Of a DNA stretch of 40,077 nucleotides, positions 15,706-23,668 are shown piece after piece (positions within the stretch are counted from its first letter, which is position 1; each line of letters starts with the position of its first letter). Made by a program: the position numbers and the translations under genes. The stretch is from contig NZ_SEBS01000032.1 of NCBI RefSeq assembly GCF_004211145.1, positions 1 to 40,077 on the forward strand. Reading direction: 5' to 3'. A model generated the notes under the pieces. That model saw only the letters and a program-made list of their open reading frames with translations, did no database searches and was not told where the DNA came from. This stretch comes from Flavobacterium sp. Its GTDB lineage: Bacteria; Bacteroidota; Bacteroidia; Flavobacteriales; Flavobacteriaceae.

Positions 15706-15720
15706 GCATAAACAAATAAC

Positions 15721-16608
15721 ATGAATACTATTGCAGTTATCGGCGCCGGAACCATGGGCAACGGAATCGCCCACACTTTCGCCCAAAGCGGTTTTACCGT
15801 AAAACTCATCGACGTGTCTGAAAAGGCCATCGAAAAAGGAATGATCACGATCGCGACGAACCTCGATCGCATGGTCGCGAAAGGCAGCATCACTGAAGAA
15901 GATCGCGCGAAAACCATCGCAAACCTAATCACGTATACTGACATAAAAGATGGTGTAACCGGAGTCGATCTTGTAGTCGAGGCTGCAACCGAAAACATTG
16001 AACTTAAGCTCAATATATTCCGTCAATTAAACGAAAGCTGCTCCCACGATACGATTTTGGCGACGAACACTTCTTCGATTTCGATCACACAGATCGCAGC
16101 CGTCGTGACGCATCCGGAACGCGTAATCGGGATGCACTTCATGAACCCGGTTCCGATCATGAAATTGGTCGAGATCATCCGCGGTTACAACACATCGGAC
16201 GCCGTGACGAAAGCCATCATGGACATGTCCGAAAAACTCGGGAAAGTACCCGTAGAAGTTAACGATTACCCTGGATTCGTCGCAAATCGCATCCTCATGC
16301 CGATGATCAACGAATCCATAGAAACGCTCTACAATGGCGTCGCCGGGGTTTATGAGATCGATACCGTGATGAAACTCGGAATGGCGCATCCGATGGGTCC
16401 GTTGCAACTCGCCGATTTCATTGGGCTGGACGTCTGTCTCGCCATTCTGAACGTAATGTACGACGGTTTCAAAAACCCGAAATACGCACCTTGCCCTTTG
16501 CTTGTGAACATGGTTCGCGCAGGAAAACTCGGCGTGAAATCAGGTGAAGGATTTTATGATTATTCGGAGAGTAGGAAGGCTGAGAAGATTTCGAAACAGT
16601 TTGTTTGA
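15721..16608 (+). CDS. 3-hydroxyacyl-CoA (3-hydroxybutyryl-CoA) dehydrogenase
   Basis: 295 residues, the stand-alone HBDH type. It interconverts 3-hydroxyacyl-CoA and 3-oxoacyl-CoA with NAD(P) in beta-oxidation or butyrate-type metabolism. The N-terminal Rossmann loop is VIGAGTMGNGIA (5-16). TNTSSISI, the catalytic region HFMNPVPIMKLVEII with its conserved His and Glu, and DYPGFVANRILMP follow. The C-terminal helical domain ends with KSGEGFYDY. Full length for the short single-domain family. The next gene is 103 nt away across an inverted-repeat spacer. Confidence 0.95.
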   Translation: MNTIAVIGAGTMGNGIAHTFAQSGFTVKLIDVSEKAIEKGMITIATNLDRMVAKGSITEEDRAKTIANLITYTDIKDGVTGVDLVVEAATENIELKLNIFRQLNESCSHDTILATNTSSISITQIAAVVTHPERVIGMHFMNPVPIMKLVEIIRGYNTSDAVTKAIMDMSEKLGKVPVEVNDYPGFVANRILMPMINESIETLYNGVAGVYEIDTVMKLGMAHPMGPLQLADFIGLDVCLAILNVMYDGFKNPKYAPCPLLVNMVRAGKLGVKSGEGFYDYSESRKAEKISKQFV

Positions 16609-16706
16609 ATTAATAATGAATAATTAACAATTAATAATTGGCTCAACCTGCCACAAGTTCGACGTCGGCTACGACATTATTAATTATTCATTGTTAATTA
16701 TTAACT
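16609..16706. repeat. AT-rich inverted arms around a GC-richer core
   Basis: The left arm 16609-16640 (TAATAATGAATAATTAACAA words) and right arm 16675-16706 are imperfect reverse complements, about 24 of 30 positions. Between them is a 34-nt core beginning GCTCAACCTGCCACAAG. It occupies the whole gap between the dehydrogenase stop and the DUF1015 gene. Confidence 0.75.
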
Positions 16707-16711
16707 AGAAT

Positions 16712-17947
16712 ATGCCCAAAATCATCCCATTCCGCGCCGTTCGCCCAACCCGAGATAAAGCCGGATTGGTGACCTCGCGTTCCTATGACGATTACACGGC
16801 AGCGGAACTGGCGTCCCAACTCGATTTCAACCCGTTTTCGTTTCTTCATGTATTGCATCCGGCTTTCGTAAACGTGCAGAAAAACGATCCGGCCAAACGG
16901 TTCGGACAAGTGCGCGACAAGTACAAATCGTTTCGCGACGAAGGTATTTTGAAGCAGGAAAACCAGCCGATTCTTTATTTGTACGAGCTTCGGTCGAAAG
17001 GCGCGATCTTCACGGGAATAATCGCAGGCGTTTCGATCGACGATTACAATAACGGCACGATCAAGAAGCACGAGGACACGCTCGAATATCGCGTAAAGCA
17101 ATTCGAGGAATATTTGCACGTGACGGGCTTCAATACCGAACCCGTGCTTATCGCCTATCCTGAAAACGCCGAACTCGAAACCAAAATCCAAGATACGAGA
17201 CGCAAACGTCCGCTGTATCATTTTGCAACACCGAACCGCGACGAACACACGCTTTGGCGCATCAAAGACGCGAGCGAAATCGATTCTCTCGTGACGTTTT
17301 TCGCAAACATGCCGAATTTATACATCGCCGACGGACATCACCGATCAGCTTCGGCGGCACTTCTTCACGAAGAACACAAAGGTTCGGGCAATGAAAACCT
17401 CGATTATTTCATGGCGTTTCTCGTGTCTGAAACCAATGTGAAGATTTACGAATACAACCGCGTCGTCGTGGACTTGAACAATCATTCGAAAGATGAATTC
17501 CTTCGGAAAGTCGGACAATATTTCGAAGTCGTCAATCGACATCAGGAACTTTGGAAACCTTCGAGAAAAGGAGAATTCGGGATGTATTTGGATGGTGATT
17601 TTTATTCGCTTGAACCCTTTGATGACGAAAGACGAATGACGAATGATGAAGGACTTGGGCGAGAGGCCGAAATCGACGCTCAGGTGTTGTACGACAACAT
17701 TCTATCACCTATTCTTGGCATCGGGGATTTGAGGAACGACGGGCGAATCGAATACGTTCCGGGCGATCGTCCGCTTACGAAAATCAAAGAGTTGGTCGAT
17801 TCGGGTGAATTTGAAATCGGGTTTACTTTATTTCCGATACCGTTTGGCGATATCCGGAAACTTGCCGACGCGAATGAAATCCTTCCGCCGAAAAGTACGT
17901 ATATTGAGCCTAAAATCCGACGCGGATTGGTAATTTACGAGTTATGA
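16712..17947 (+). CDS. DUF1015 family protein
   Basis: 411 residues, cytoplasmic. It matches the DUF1015 family from its first residues (IIPFRAVRPTRDKA), through HVLHP and the LYLYELRS strand, to the conserved YIADGHHRSASA motif (about 208-219) that looks like an active-site loop. No function is established that I know of; proximity to amino-acid or hydroxyacid genes is common. Near residues 304-313 the string DDERRMTNDE is encoded by four tandem heptamers (17623-17650). Homologues, as I remember them, lack this, so it may be an in-frame insertion. The stop overlaps the next start (ATGA, 17944-17947). Confidence 0.9.
   Translation: MPKIIPFRAVRPTRDKAGLVTSRSYDDYTAAELASQLDFNPFSFLHVLHPAFVNVQKNDPAKRFGQVRDKYKSFRDEGILKQENQPILYLYELRSKGAIFTGIIAGVSIDDYNNGTIKKHEDTLEYRVKQFEEYLHVTGFNTEPVLIAYPENAELETKIQDTRRKRPLYHFATPNRDEHTLWRIKDASEIDSLVTFFANMPNLYIADGHHRSASAALLHEEHKGSGNENLDYFMAFLVSETNVKIYEYNRVVVDLNNHSKDEFLRKVGQYFEVVNRHQELWKPSRKGEFGMYLDGDFYSLEPFDDERRMTNDEGLGREAEIDAQVLYDNILSPILGIGDLRNDGRIEYVPGDRPLTKIKELVDSGEFEIGFTLFPIPFGDIRKLADANEILPPKSTYIEPKIRRGLVIYEL
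17623..17650 (+). repeat. Four tandem heptamers inside the DUF1015 gene
   Basis: Units TGACGAA, AGACGAA, TGACGAA and TGATGAA follow without gaps. Seven is not a multiple of three, so gain or loss of one unit would shift the frame. Confidence 0.9.
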
Positions 17948-18432
17948 GAAAAATCGTTTTGTTATTTCTGTTGTCGGGATTCGGCGCATTTGCCCAGGAT
18001 TTAAAGGAAGCGTCGTCTGACAAGACTTCGATCATGGAAGGCCGGTTGCGCGATTTGAAACCGACTGTCGAAAAAACGCTTGAAAACGGCGCGATTCTGT
18101 CAATATGGATCTTGAAATCCGATAAAGATGCGACGTCATTTATCGCAAAAGCGACCGTAAAACAAGAAATCGCGACGCCCAAAGAAGGAATGCGCACGAT
18201 CAAGGCGACATTCAATTACGCTCAAGGAAAATTGTCGGGCGTCGATTACAAGGAAACCAACGTCGTGCAGAATCCGGCTCCGTCGGTCAAGAAATTCGAG
18301 AAGATCATCGCATTTACCGATAATATCCAAACATCGCCCGCTGCCGGTTCTTTGCCCGAAATTGAAAAATTCATAGCCGATATTACTTCTGAAATCACCA
18401 AAATCCACGAATCCAATGTCAATAGCAAGTAA
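17944..18432 (+). CDS. Secreted protein of unknown function
   Basis: 162 residues. A clear signal peptide (residues 1-17, FGAFAQ) is followed by an alpha/beta-looking domain of about 140 residues with no family I recognise. Charged helices alternate with strands such as SIWILKSD and TIKATFNY. There is no lipobox, no cysteine in the mature part and no sorting domain, so it is probably periplasmic. It overlaps the DUF1015 gene by 4 nt (ATGA) and the following YggS gene by 17 nt, so all three are likely translated from one message. Confidence 0.8.
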   Translation: MRKIVLLFLLSGFGAFAQDLKEASSDKTSIMEGRLRDLKPTVEKTLENGAILSIWILKSDKDATSFIAKATVKQEIATPKEGMRTIKATFNYAQGKLSGVDYKETNVVQNPAPSVKKFEKIIAFTDNIQTSPAAGSLPEIEKFIADITSEITKIHESNVNSK

Positions 18433-19078
18433 TCTGCTCGGAATAAAGAAAGAATTACCGCAACATGTCACGCTGGTCGCGGTTTCAAAGACGAAGCCCG
18501 TCACTGATCTGATGCAGGCCTACGAGTCGGGACAGCGGATTTTCGGCGAAAACAAAATCCAGGAAATGGCCGACAAGTTCGAGGAAATGCCGAAAGACAT
18601 CGAATGGCACATGATCGGGCACGTCCAAACGAACAAGGTGAAATTCATGGCGCCTTTCGTGGCACTGGTTCACGGCGTGGACAGTTTGAAACTGCTTCAG
18701 GAAATCGACAAGCAGGCTAAAAAGAACGATCGCGTGATCGATTGCTTGCTGCAGATGCATATCGCCGCCGAAGAAACGAAATTCGGACTGGACGAGAACG
18801 AACTTCTCGAATTGCTGAATTCGGACGAAATAGCCAAGCTCGAAAATATTAAAGTAAAAGGTTTGATGGGAATGGCTACATTCACTGATAACGAACAACA
18901 AATAAAAAAAGAATTTCAATATTTAAAATCAATTTTCGACCATATAAACCAACTTCCAACAGCGCAAAATTTCCAGCCTGAAATCCTTTCGATGGGAATG
19001 AGCGGCGATTTTAAGCTCGCTATTGAGTGTGGAAGTACGATGGTTCGGATTGGAAGCAGTATATTTGGCAATCGGTAA
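18416..19078 (+). CDS. YggS/PROSC family pyridoxal-phosphate-binding protein
   Basis: 220 residues. This is the PLP homeostasis protein family (YggS in E. coli, PLPBP in humans), a single alanine-racemase-like TIM barrel without a known reaction. The PLP lysine lies in LVAVSKTKP (about residue 26). IFGENKIQEM, WHMIGHVQTNK and the phosphate-binding LSMGMSGDFKLAIECGSTMVRIGSSIFG complete the signature. The start ATG 18416 is inside the previous gene. Downstream is an AT-rich inverted repeat spacer. Confidence 0.95.
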   Translation: MSIASNLLGIKKELPQHVTLVAVSKTKPVTDLMQAYESGQRIFGENKIQEMADKFEEMPKDIEWHMIGHVQTNKVKFMAPFVALVHGVDSLKLLQEIDKQAKKNDRVIDCLLQMHIAAEETKFGLDENELLELLNSDEIAKLENIKVKGLMGMATFTDNEQQIKKEFQYLKSIFDHINQLPTAQNFQPEILSMGMSGDFKLAIECGSTMVRIGSSIFGNR

Positions 19079-19183
19079 TTTAAGGATTGAAAAATTTAAA
19101 GATTAAAAGATTTGTCAGCTGCTATCCGACCGACTCGCTCTTACTTTAAGTTTTTCAATTTTAAATCTTTGAATCTTTAAATT
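19079..19183. repeat. AT-rich inverted arms around a core
   Basis: Left arm about 19079-19113 (AAGGATTGAAAAATTTAAAG words) and right arm about 19144-19183 (TTTTTCAATTTTAAATC words) are imperfect reverse complements. The core, about 30 nt, begins GTCAGCTGCTATCCGACCG. It lies directly after the YggS stop and before the nuclease gene. Confidence 0.7.
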
Positions 19184-19196
19184 CCAAATCATTTCA

Positions 19197-20558
19197 TTGT
19201 ACGCCATACTCGACATAGAAACCACCGGAGGCCAATTCAACGAAGAAGGCATCACTGAAATCGCCATCTATCGCTACGACGGCCACGAGATTGTCGACCA
19301 GTTCATCAGCCTTGTGAATCCTGAAATTCCGATTCAGCCGTTCGTGGTGAAATTGACGGGAATCAGCAACGCGATGTTGGTTTCGGCTCCAAAATTTTTC
19401 GAGGTTGCCAAACGTATCATCGAGATCTGCGAAGGTTGCATCATCGTCGCGCACAATACCGTTTTCGATTACCGAATCCTTCGTCTCGAGTTCAAACGGC
19501 TCGGATATGATTTCGTGGCCCAGACGCTGGACACGGTCGAACTCGCCCAGAAATTGATTCCCGAAATGCCGTCGTACAGCCTCGGGAAATTGTGCCGATC
19601 GCTCGGCATCCCAATGGCCGACAGGCATCGTGCTTCAGGTGATGCGTTGGCTACGGTAAAGCTGTTCAAGATGCTGTTGGACAAAGATGTAGAAAAAACC
19701 GTAGTGACCTCGTTCATCAAGACCGAGGTTGAAAAAGGCATCGCTCCAAAACTACTCGACATCGTGGATAAGTTACCCTCGCGTTGTGGCGTTTACTATA
19801 TCCATCGCGAGGACGGGAAGATCATCTATATCGGGAAAAGCCGCAATATCAAGAAACGCGTCAATCAGCATTTCACGGGCACATCGAACAAATCCAAACG
19901 CATACAGGTCGAGGTTTTCGACGTGACGTTCGAGGAAACGGGAAGCGAGCTTATCGCGCTTTTGAAGGAAAGTGAAGAAGTCAAGGTCAACAAACCCAAA
20001 TACAATCGGTCGCAGACCAAGACGAACCTGCAATGGGGTCTGTACAGCCAATTCGACAAGAAAGGTTATTTGAACCTCGTCATCGAAAAATACGACCGGA
20101 ACCGCAAGGAAATCACGGCTTTCAATTCGATCATCGAGGCCAAGACGACCGTCCACAGGATTACGCAACGCTACGATCTCTGCCAGAAACTCACGGGATT
20201 GGACGACACGAAAGATTATTGCCATTCGTATACGTTAAAGGCATGCGACGGTGCTTGCATCGGAGAAATCTCAATGGAAGAATACAACGCCCGCGTCGAA
20301 AAGTTCATCTCCGAATATACTTTCACGACCGAGAACATGATCGTTATCGACCGCGGCCGCAACGTGAGCGAACGCAGCGCCGTGCTTATCGAAGACGGCG
20401 TTTATAGAGGTTACGCGTTTTTCGACCTGAATTACCAAGTGAGAAACAGCGCGGTCCTACACAAGATTTTGGTTTCCATGCAGCACAACCGCGACACGAC
20501 GGCCATCATCCGCATGCATTTACGACGAAATCCGAATTTAAAGATTGTGGATTTTTGA
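19197..20558 (+). CDS. DEDDh 3'-5' exonuclease fused to a UvrC-like GIY-YIG nuclease
   Basis: 453 residues. The first ~165 form a DnaQ-type exonuclease: DIETTG (Asp6, Glu8), HNTVFDYRIL (Asp91), and HRASGDALATVKLF (His144, Asp149), the DEDDh set. Residues ~195-280 form a GIY-YIG domain: CGVYYIHR, YIGKSRNIKKRVNQHF with the catalytic Arg, and ETGSELIALLKESE with the catalytic Glu, ending KPKYN as in UvrC. The last ~170 residues have no domain I can name, but include DLCQKLTGLD and ACDGACIGEIS, a UvrC-like cysteine cluster. The order resembles Cho/UvrC-like repair proteins linked to DNA polymerase III epsilon. The start is TTG 19197; no upstream ATG is in frame. Confidence 0.92.
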   Translation: MYAILDIETTGGQFNEEGITEIAIYRYDGHEIVDQFISLVNPEIPIQPFVVKLTGISNAMLVSAPKFFEVAKRIIEICEGCIIVAHNTVFDYRILRLEFKRLGYDFVAQTLDTVELAQKLIPEMPSYSLGKLCRSLGIPMADRHRASGDALATVKLFKMLLDKDVEKTVVTSFIKTEVEKGIAPKLLDIVDKLPSRCGVYYIHREDGKIIYIGKSRNIKKRVNQHFTGTSNKSKRIQVEVFDVTFEETGSELIALLKESEEVKVNKPKYNRSQTKTNLQWGLYSQFDKKGYLNLVIEKYDRNRKEITAFNSIIEAKTTVHRITQRYDLCQKLTGLDDTKDYCHSYTLKACDGACIGEISMEEYNARVEKFISEYTFTTENMIVIDRGRNVSERSAVLIEDGVYRGYAFFDLNYQVRNSAVLHKILVSMQHNRDTTAIIRMHLRRNPNLKIVDF

Positions 20559-20579
20559 GCGATTCATTAACTTACAAGT

Positions 20580-21401
20580 ATGAATAGCAATAAAGAAAGG
20601 CTGCGAAACCGGCTGCATACCGTCATTTACGAAGCCGACACGCCAGCGGGCAAACTCTTCGACCTCGTTTTACTTGCGCTGATCCTGATCAGTATCGCCG
20701 CGGTGATGCTCGAAAGCGTGGCTTCGATAAAATTCGTGTACGGACGCGAGCTCGCGATCATCGAATGGATCATCACAATATTCTTTACGATCGAATATAT
20801 CGGGCGCGTCATCTCAGTAAACAAGCCGTGGTCGTATATTCTAAGCCTTTACGGCATCATCGATTTCCTCGCACTTATGCCCGGATATGTCGATTTGTTC
20901 TTCCCGGGATTGCACTTTTTGATTGCGCTCAGGGCATTCCGCCTTCTTCGGATCTTCAGGATTCTAAAGCTCGTGCATTTCGTCGGTGCCGGAAACCAGC
21001 TCGTCGAAGCATTGAAGCGGGCGCGAACCAAGATCTTCGTATTCCTGTTCGCCGTAATCGTGATCTGCGTGATCTTGGGAACGATCATGTATATCGTCGA
21101 AGGCGCCGAAAGCGGTTTCACGAGCATCCCGATGAGCGTCTACTGGACGATCGTCACGCTTACGACCGTCGGGTTCGGAGATATTACGCCACAAACGCCT
21201 TTGGGCCAATTCATTTCGATAATCATCATGATCCTGGGTTACGGCATTATTGCGGTTCCCACGGGATTGGTCGGCGCTCAGCTCATGAAAACCGACAAGG
21301 ATTTTTCGAACAACACCCAAAAATGCCGCAACTGCAACGCCGACCATCATAGAGACGACGCCAAATTCTGCTACAATTGCGGCTATAATCTGAATCCATG
21401 A
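20580..21401 (+). CDS. Voltage-gated potassium-channel-like ion transporter with C-terminal zinc ribbon
   Basis: 273 residues with six membrane segments. S1-S3 lie at about 27-45, 58-77 and 88-108. An S4-like helix RAFRLLRIFRILKL (118-131) has regularly spaced arginines. S5 is at about 151-173, the pore with potassium filter TVGFGD at 196-201, and S6 about 209-231. After S6 a short linker ends in CRNC...CYNC (Cys249, 252, 264, 267), a zinc ribbon in the cytoplasm. Such channels set membrane potential or potassium flux. It overlaps miaA by ATGA, an odd partner for a channel. Confidence 0.92.
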   Translation: MNSNKERLRNRLHTVIYEADTPAGKLFDLVLLALILISIAAVMLESVASIKFVYGRELAIIEWIITIFFTIEYIGRVISVNKPWSYILSLYGIIDFLALMPGYVDLFFPGLHFLIALRAFRLLRIFRILKLVHFVGAGNQLVEALKRARTKIFVFLFAVIVICVILGTIMYIVEGAESGFTSIPMSVYWTIVTLTTVGFGDITPQTPLGQFISIIIMILGYGIIAVPTGLVGAQLMKTDKDFSNNTQKCRNCNADHHRDDAKFCYNCGYNLNP

Positions 21402-22306
21402 GCGACAAGAAATACCTGATTACGATCATCGGGCCGACCGCAATCGGGAAAACCGCGTTGAGCATCCGGCTCGCACACGCGTTCGATTGCGAGATCATTT
21501 CGTGCGATTCGAGGCAGTTTTTCAAGGAAATGACGATCGGTACCGCGGTTCCCGACACTGGGGAATTGGCCGCGGCGAACCATCATTTCATCCACAACAA
21601 ATCGATTTTCGAGGAATATTCGGTCGGAGATTTCGAGAAAGACGCGCTTGCAAAACTCGAAGAACTTTTTGAACATCGCGATTTTGCGATCATGGTCGGT
21701 GGTTCGGGCTTGTATGTCGACGCGGTTTTGAAAGGCTTCGACGAATTCCCTGAGATCGAGGCGTCGGTTCGTGAAAGGCTCACGTCGGAATACGGGAAAA
21801 ACGGGATTGTTTTCTTGCAACAGCGACTCAAGCAACTCGATCCCGATTATTTTGCGTCGGTCGACACGAACAACCCGCAACGTTTGATGCGCGCCCTCGA
21901 AGTTTGCGTCGGAACCGGAAAACCGTATTCATCGTTCCGAAAACAAAAGACAAACACGCGCAACTTCACTCCTGTCGTGATCGGTCTCGATGCGTCGCGC
22001 GAAATGATTTACGAGCGAATCAACCAACGCGTCGATATCATGATCCGCGAAGGTTTGGTCGAGGAAGCGAGAATTTTGTATCCGAACCGGAATTTGAACG
22101 CGTTGCAAACCGTGGGATATCGCGAACTTTTTGATTATTTCGACGAAAAAATAACGCTCGATTTCGCGATCTCGGAAATCAAGAAAAACACGCGACGCTT
22201 TGCGAAACGCCAGCTTACTTGGTTCAAGCGAAACGAATCGGTCACTTGGTTCGGCATCGGCCAAGATGAAGAAATCGTAAATTTCGTAAGAAATCTTGTT
22301 TTGTAG
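21398..22306 (+). CDS. miaA: tRNA dimethylallyltransferase
   Basis: 302 residues. MiaA adds a dimethylallyl group to N6 of adenosine 37 in tRNAs reading UNN codons. The P-loop GPTAIGKTAL (about 12-21), CDSRQFFKEM with the conserved Asp, MVGGSGLYVDAVLKG, and the C-terminal QTVGYRELFDYF and TRRFAKRQLTWFK are all present. Full length. Its start overlaps the stop of the ion channel gene by four bases, so its translation is probably coupled to that gene. Confidence 0.97.
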   Translation: MSDKKYLITIIGPTAIGKTALSIRLAHAFDCEIISCDSRQFFKEMTIGTAVPDTGELAAANHHFIHNKSIFEEYSVGDFEKDALAKLEELFEHRDFAIMVGGSGLYVDAVLKGFDEFPEIEASVRERLTSEYGKNGIVFLQQRLKQLDPDYFASVDTNNPQRLMRALEVCVGTGKPYSSFRKQKTNTRNFTPVVIGLDASREMIYERINQRVDIMIREGLVEEARILYPNRNLNALQTVGYRELFDYFDEKITLDFAISEIKKNTRRFAKRQLTWFKRNESVTWFGIGQDEEIVNFVRNLVL

Positions 22307-22398
22307 CGCAACCGATTTCGTGAATGGGTATCTTTCGGAAAATCGCTTTAATTGAATTCCATTTGTCTCTTTGAACAGTTTCACGAATGCTACACGAC

Positions 22399-23055
22399 AT
22401 GAAAAAAATAATTTTAACGCTTTGTCTGGTTGCGCTCGCTGGCTGCGGCGTCAGTTACGACGGAGAAACCCGGCTGATTTCTCAATTGCACATTACCGAT
22501 TCACAAGGCAACCCTATTCCCGGTTTGACTGTGGCGGTCTATGTGAACGACGACAGCAACAGCGATTTTGAGGACAACAGCAATCCCGCGAATGGTACGA
22601 CCGATGCGAACGGGAATTCACTCATCGGCTTTTTGGCTCCCGAAAAATCAGGCGGCAGGATTGAAATACTTGTCTTTGAAGACAGATACAATCCGATCAA
22701 TTACGTCAATTCTGAAATTACGAACCTTCGCAAGCGGGATTTCGAAGGCTTCAGACTTCCCGTAAACGAAATCACCATGTACCGACCTGAAGAAGTCGTA
22801 CAGCTTTATATTCATTTTCAGCAGGCGTCGAATACGAGGCTCGTGAGCGCCGATCTGGAAGGCGAATTCACGACGAAACGGTTCAACGGTTATTTCAACG
22901 ATCCCGACAATTCGGATATCAGCATAGTCGCTAAAAGAAATCAGACCGTTTCAGTGAATTACGTAGTCGAAGACTTGAGTTCGGGACAGCAGAACCAGCA
23001 GACGACACAAATAACGATCGGTGACCAAACCGTGGAAACCGTGATAAATTACTGA
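22399..23055 (+). CDS. Lipoprotein A of the duplicated lipoprotein/barrel module
   Basis: 218 residues. A short hydrophobic leader ends in lipobox LAGC (Cys16). The mature part begins with YDGETRLISQL, then a beta-sandwich-like first domain with D-x-QGNPIPGL and GTTDANGN (a pattern seen in carboxypeptidase-regulatory/transthyretin-like folds), then PEKSGGRIEI. A middle motif reads YRPEEVVQLYI, and the chain ends VETVINY. I know no named family. It is clearly paralogous to 23669-24298. A longer start at ATG 22387 is possible, but 22399 gives a normal leader. The 92-nt gap after miaA has an 8-bp inverted pair (22317-22324, 22380-22387), which may be chance. Confidence 0.85.
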   Translation: MKKIILTLCLVALAGCGVSYDGETRLISQLHITDSQGNPIPGLTVAVYVNDDSNSDFEDNSNPANGTTDANGNSLIGFLAPEKSGGRIEILVFEDRYNPINYVNSEITNLRKRDFEGFRLPVNEITMYRPEEVVQLYIHFQQASNTRLVSADLEGEFTTKRFNGYFNDPDNSDISIVAKRNQTVSVNYVVEDLSSGQQNQQTTQITIGDQTVETVINY

Positions 23056-23056
23056 A

Positions 23057-23659
23057 ATGAAGAAATTTATACTTCTAGCCTTATTCGCTACCGCAAGTCT
23101 CGCGGCACAGGAAAAAGATTCGCTCGAGACAAATAAAGGATTTCGCGTACACGTAAGAATGCGCTTCCATGTCGCGTATCCGATCGCTTTCGGGGATAAT
23201 TTTTATGGCGAAGGACACGATCCGATCATTGGATTCGGACTCAACGGAAGCTTGCTACAGGTCAGCAACCTACGGTTCGGGCTTGGCTTCGAATATGCGG
23301 TTTTCGATGTCAAGGACCAAGCTATGATCGGGACTTTCGAAAACTCGACGTTTAAAATGTATTATGTGTTCGGGGAATACGACAAGCGAATTTCTCAAAA
23401 AGTCACGCTGACTCCGGGCATCGGCGTCGGATATGCGAGCAACAGGCACGGTTCGTGGACCGAAGACTACGGACGCCAAAACGGATACGCGGTCCGCGCC
23501 GGGTTGAACACGTCGTTGCAAGTGTCGAAACACGGCTATTTTTACTTAGGCGTCCATTACATTTACGGTAATTTTACGGTCGATACCGAGGACGCTTTCG
23601 AGGATTATTATTCAAAAACGAATCAAATCCAGCTTTCGCTCGGATTTCAGATCGATTAA
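23057..23659 (+). CDS. Small outer-membrane beta-barrel protein (barrel A)
   Basis: 200 residues. Signal peptide to about residue 18 (SLAAQ). The mature chain alternates hydrophobic and polar residues in short strands with aromatic girdle residues, ending in a strand QLSLGFQID as outer-membrane barrels do. About eight strands fit the length. Landmarks shared with the second copy are FHVAYPIAFGDN, RFGLGFEYAVFDVKD, the YDKRISQKVTLTPGIGVGYAS strand and a DYY segment before the last strand. It starts 1 nt after the lipoprotein stop, so the pair is probably made together. Function unknown. Confidence 0.85.
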   Translation: MKKFILLALFATASLAAQEKDSLETNKGFRVHVRMRFHVAYPIAFGDNFYGEGHDPIIGFGLNGSLLQVSNLRFGLGFEYAVFDVKDQAMIGTFENSTFKMYYVFGEYDKRISQKVTLTPGIGVGYASNRHGSWTEDYGRQNGYAVRAGLNTSLQVSKHGYFYLGVHYIYGNFTVDTEDAFEDYYSKTNQIQLSLGFQID

Positions 23660-23668
23660 CACTTGCAT

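Noticed and set aside
22317..22387. Operator made of TTCGTGAA / TTCACGAA before lipoprotein A
   Set aside because: Only 8 bp with a 55-nt gap; expected by chance often enough that I do not list it as a site.
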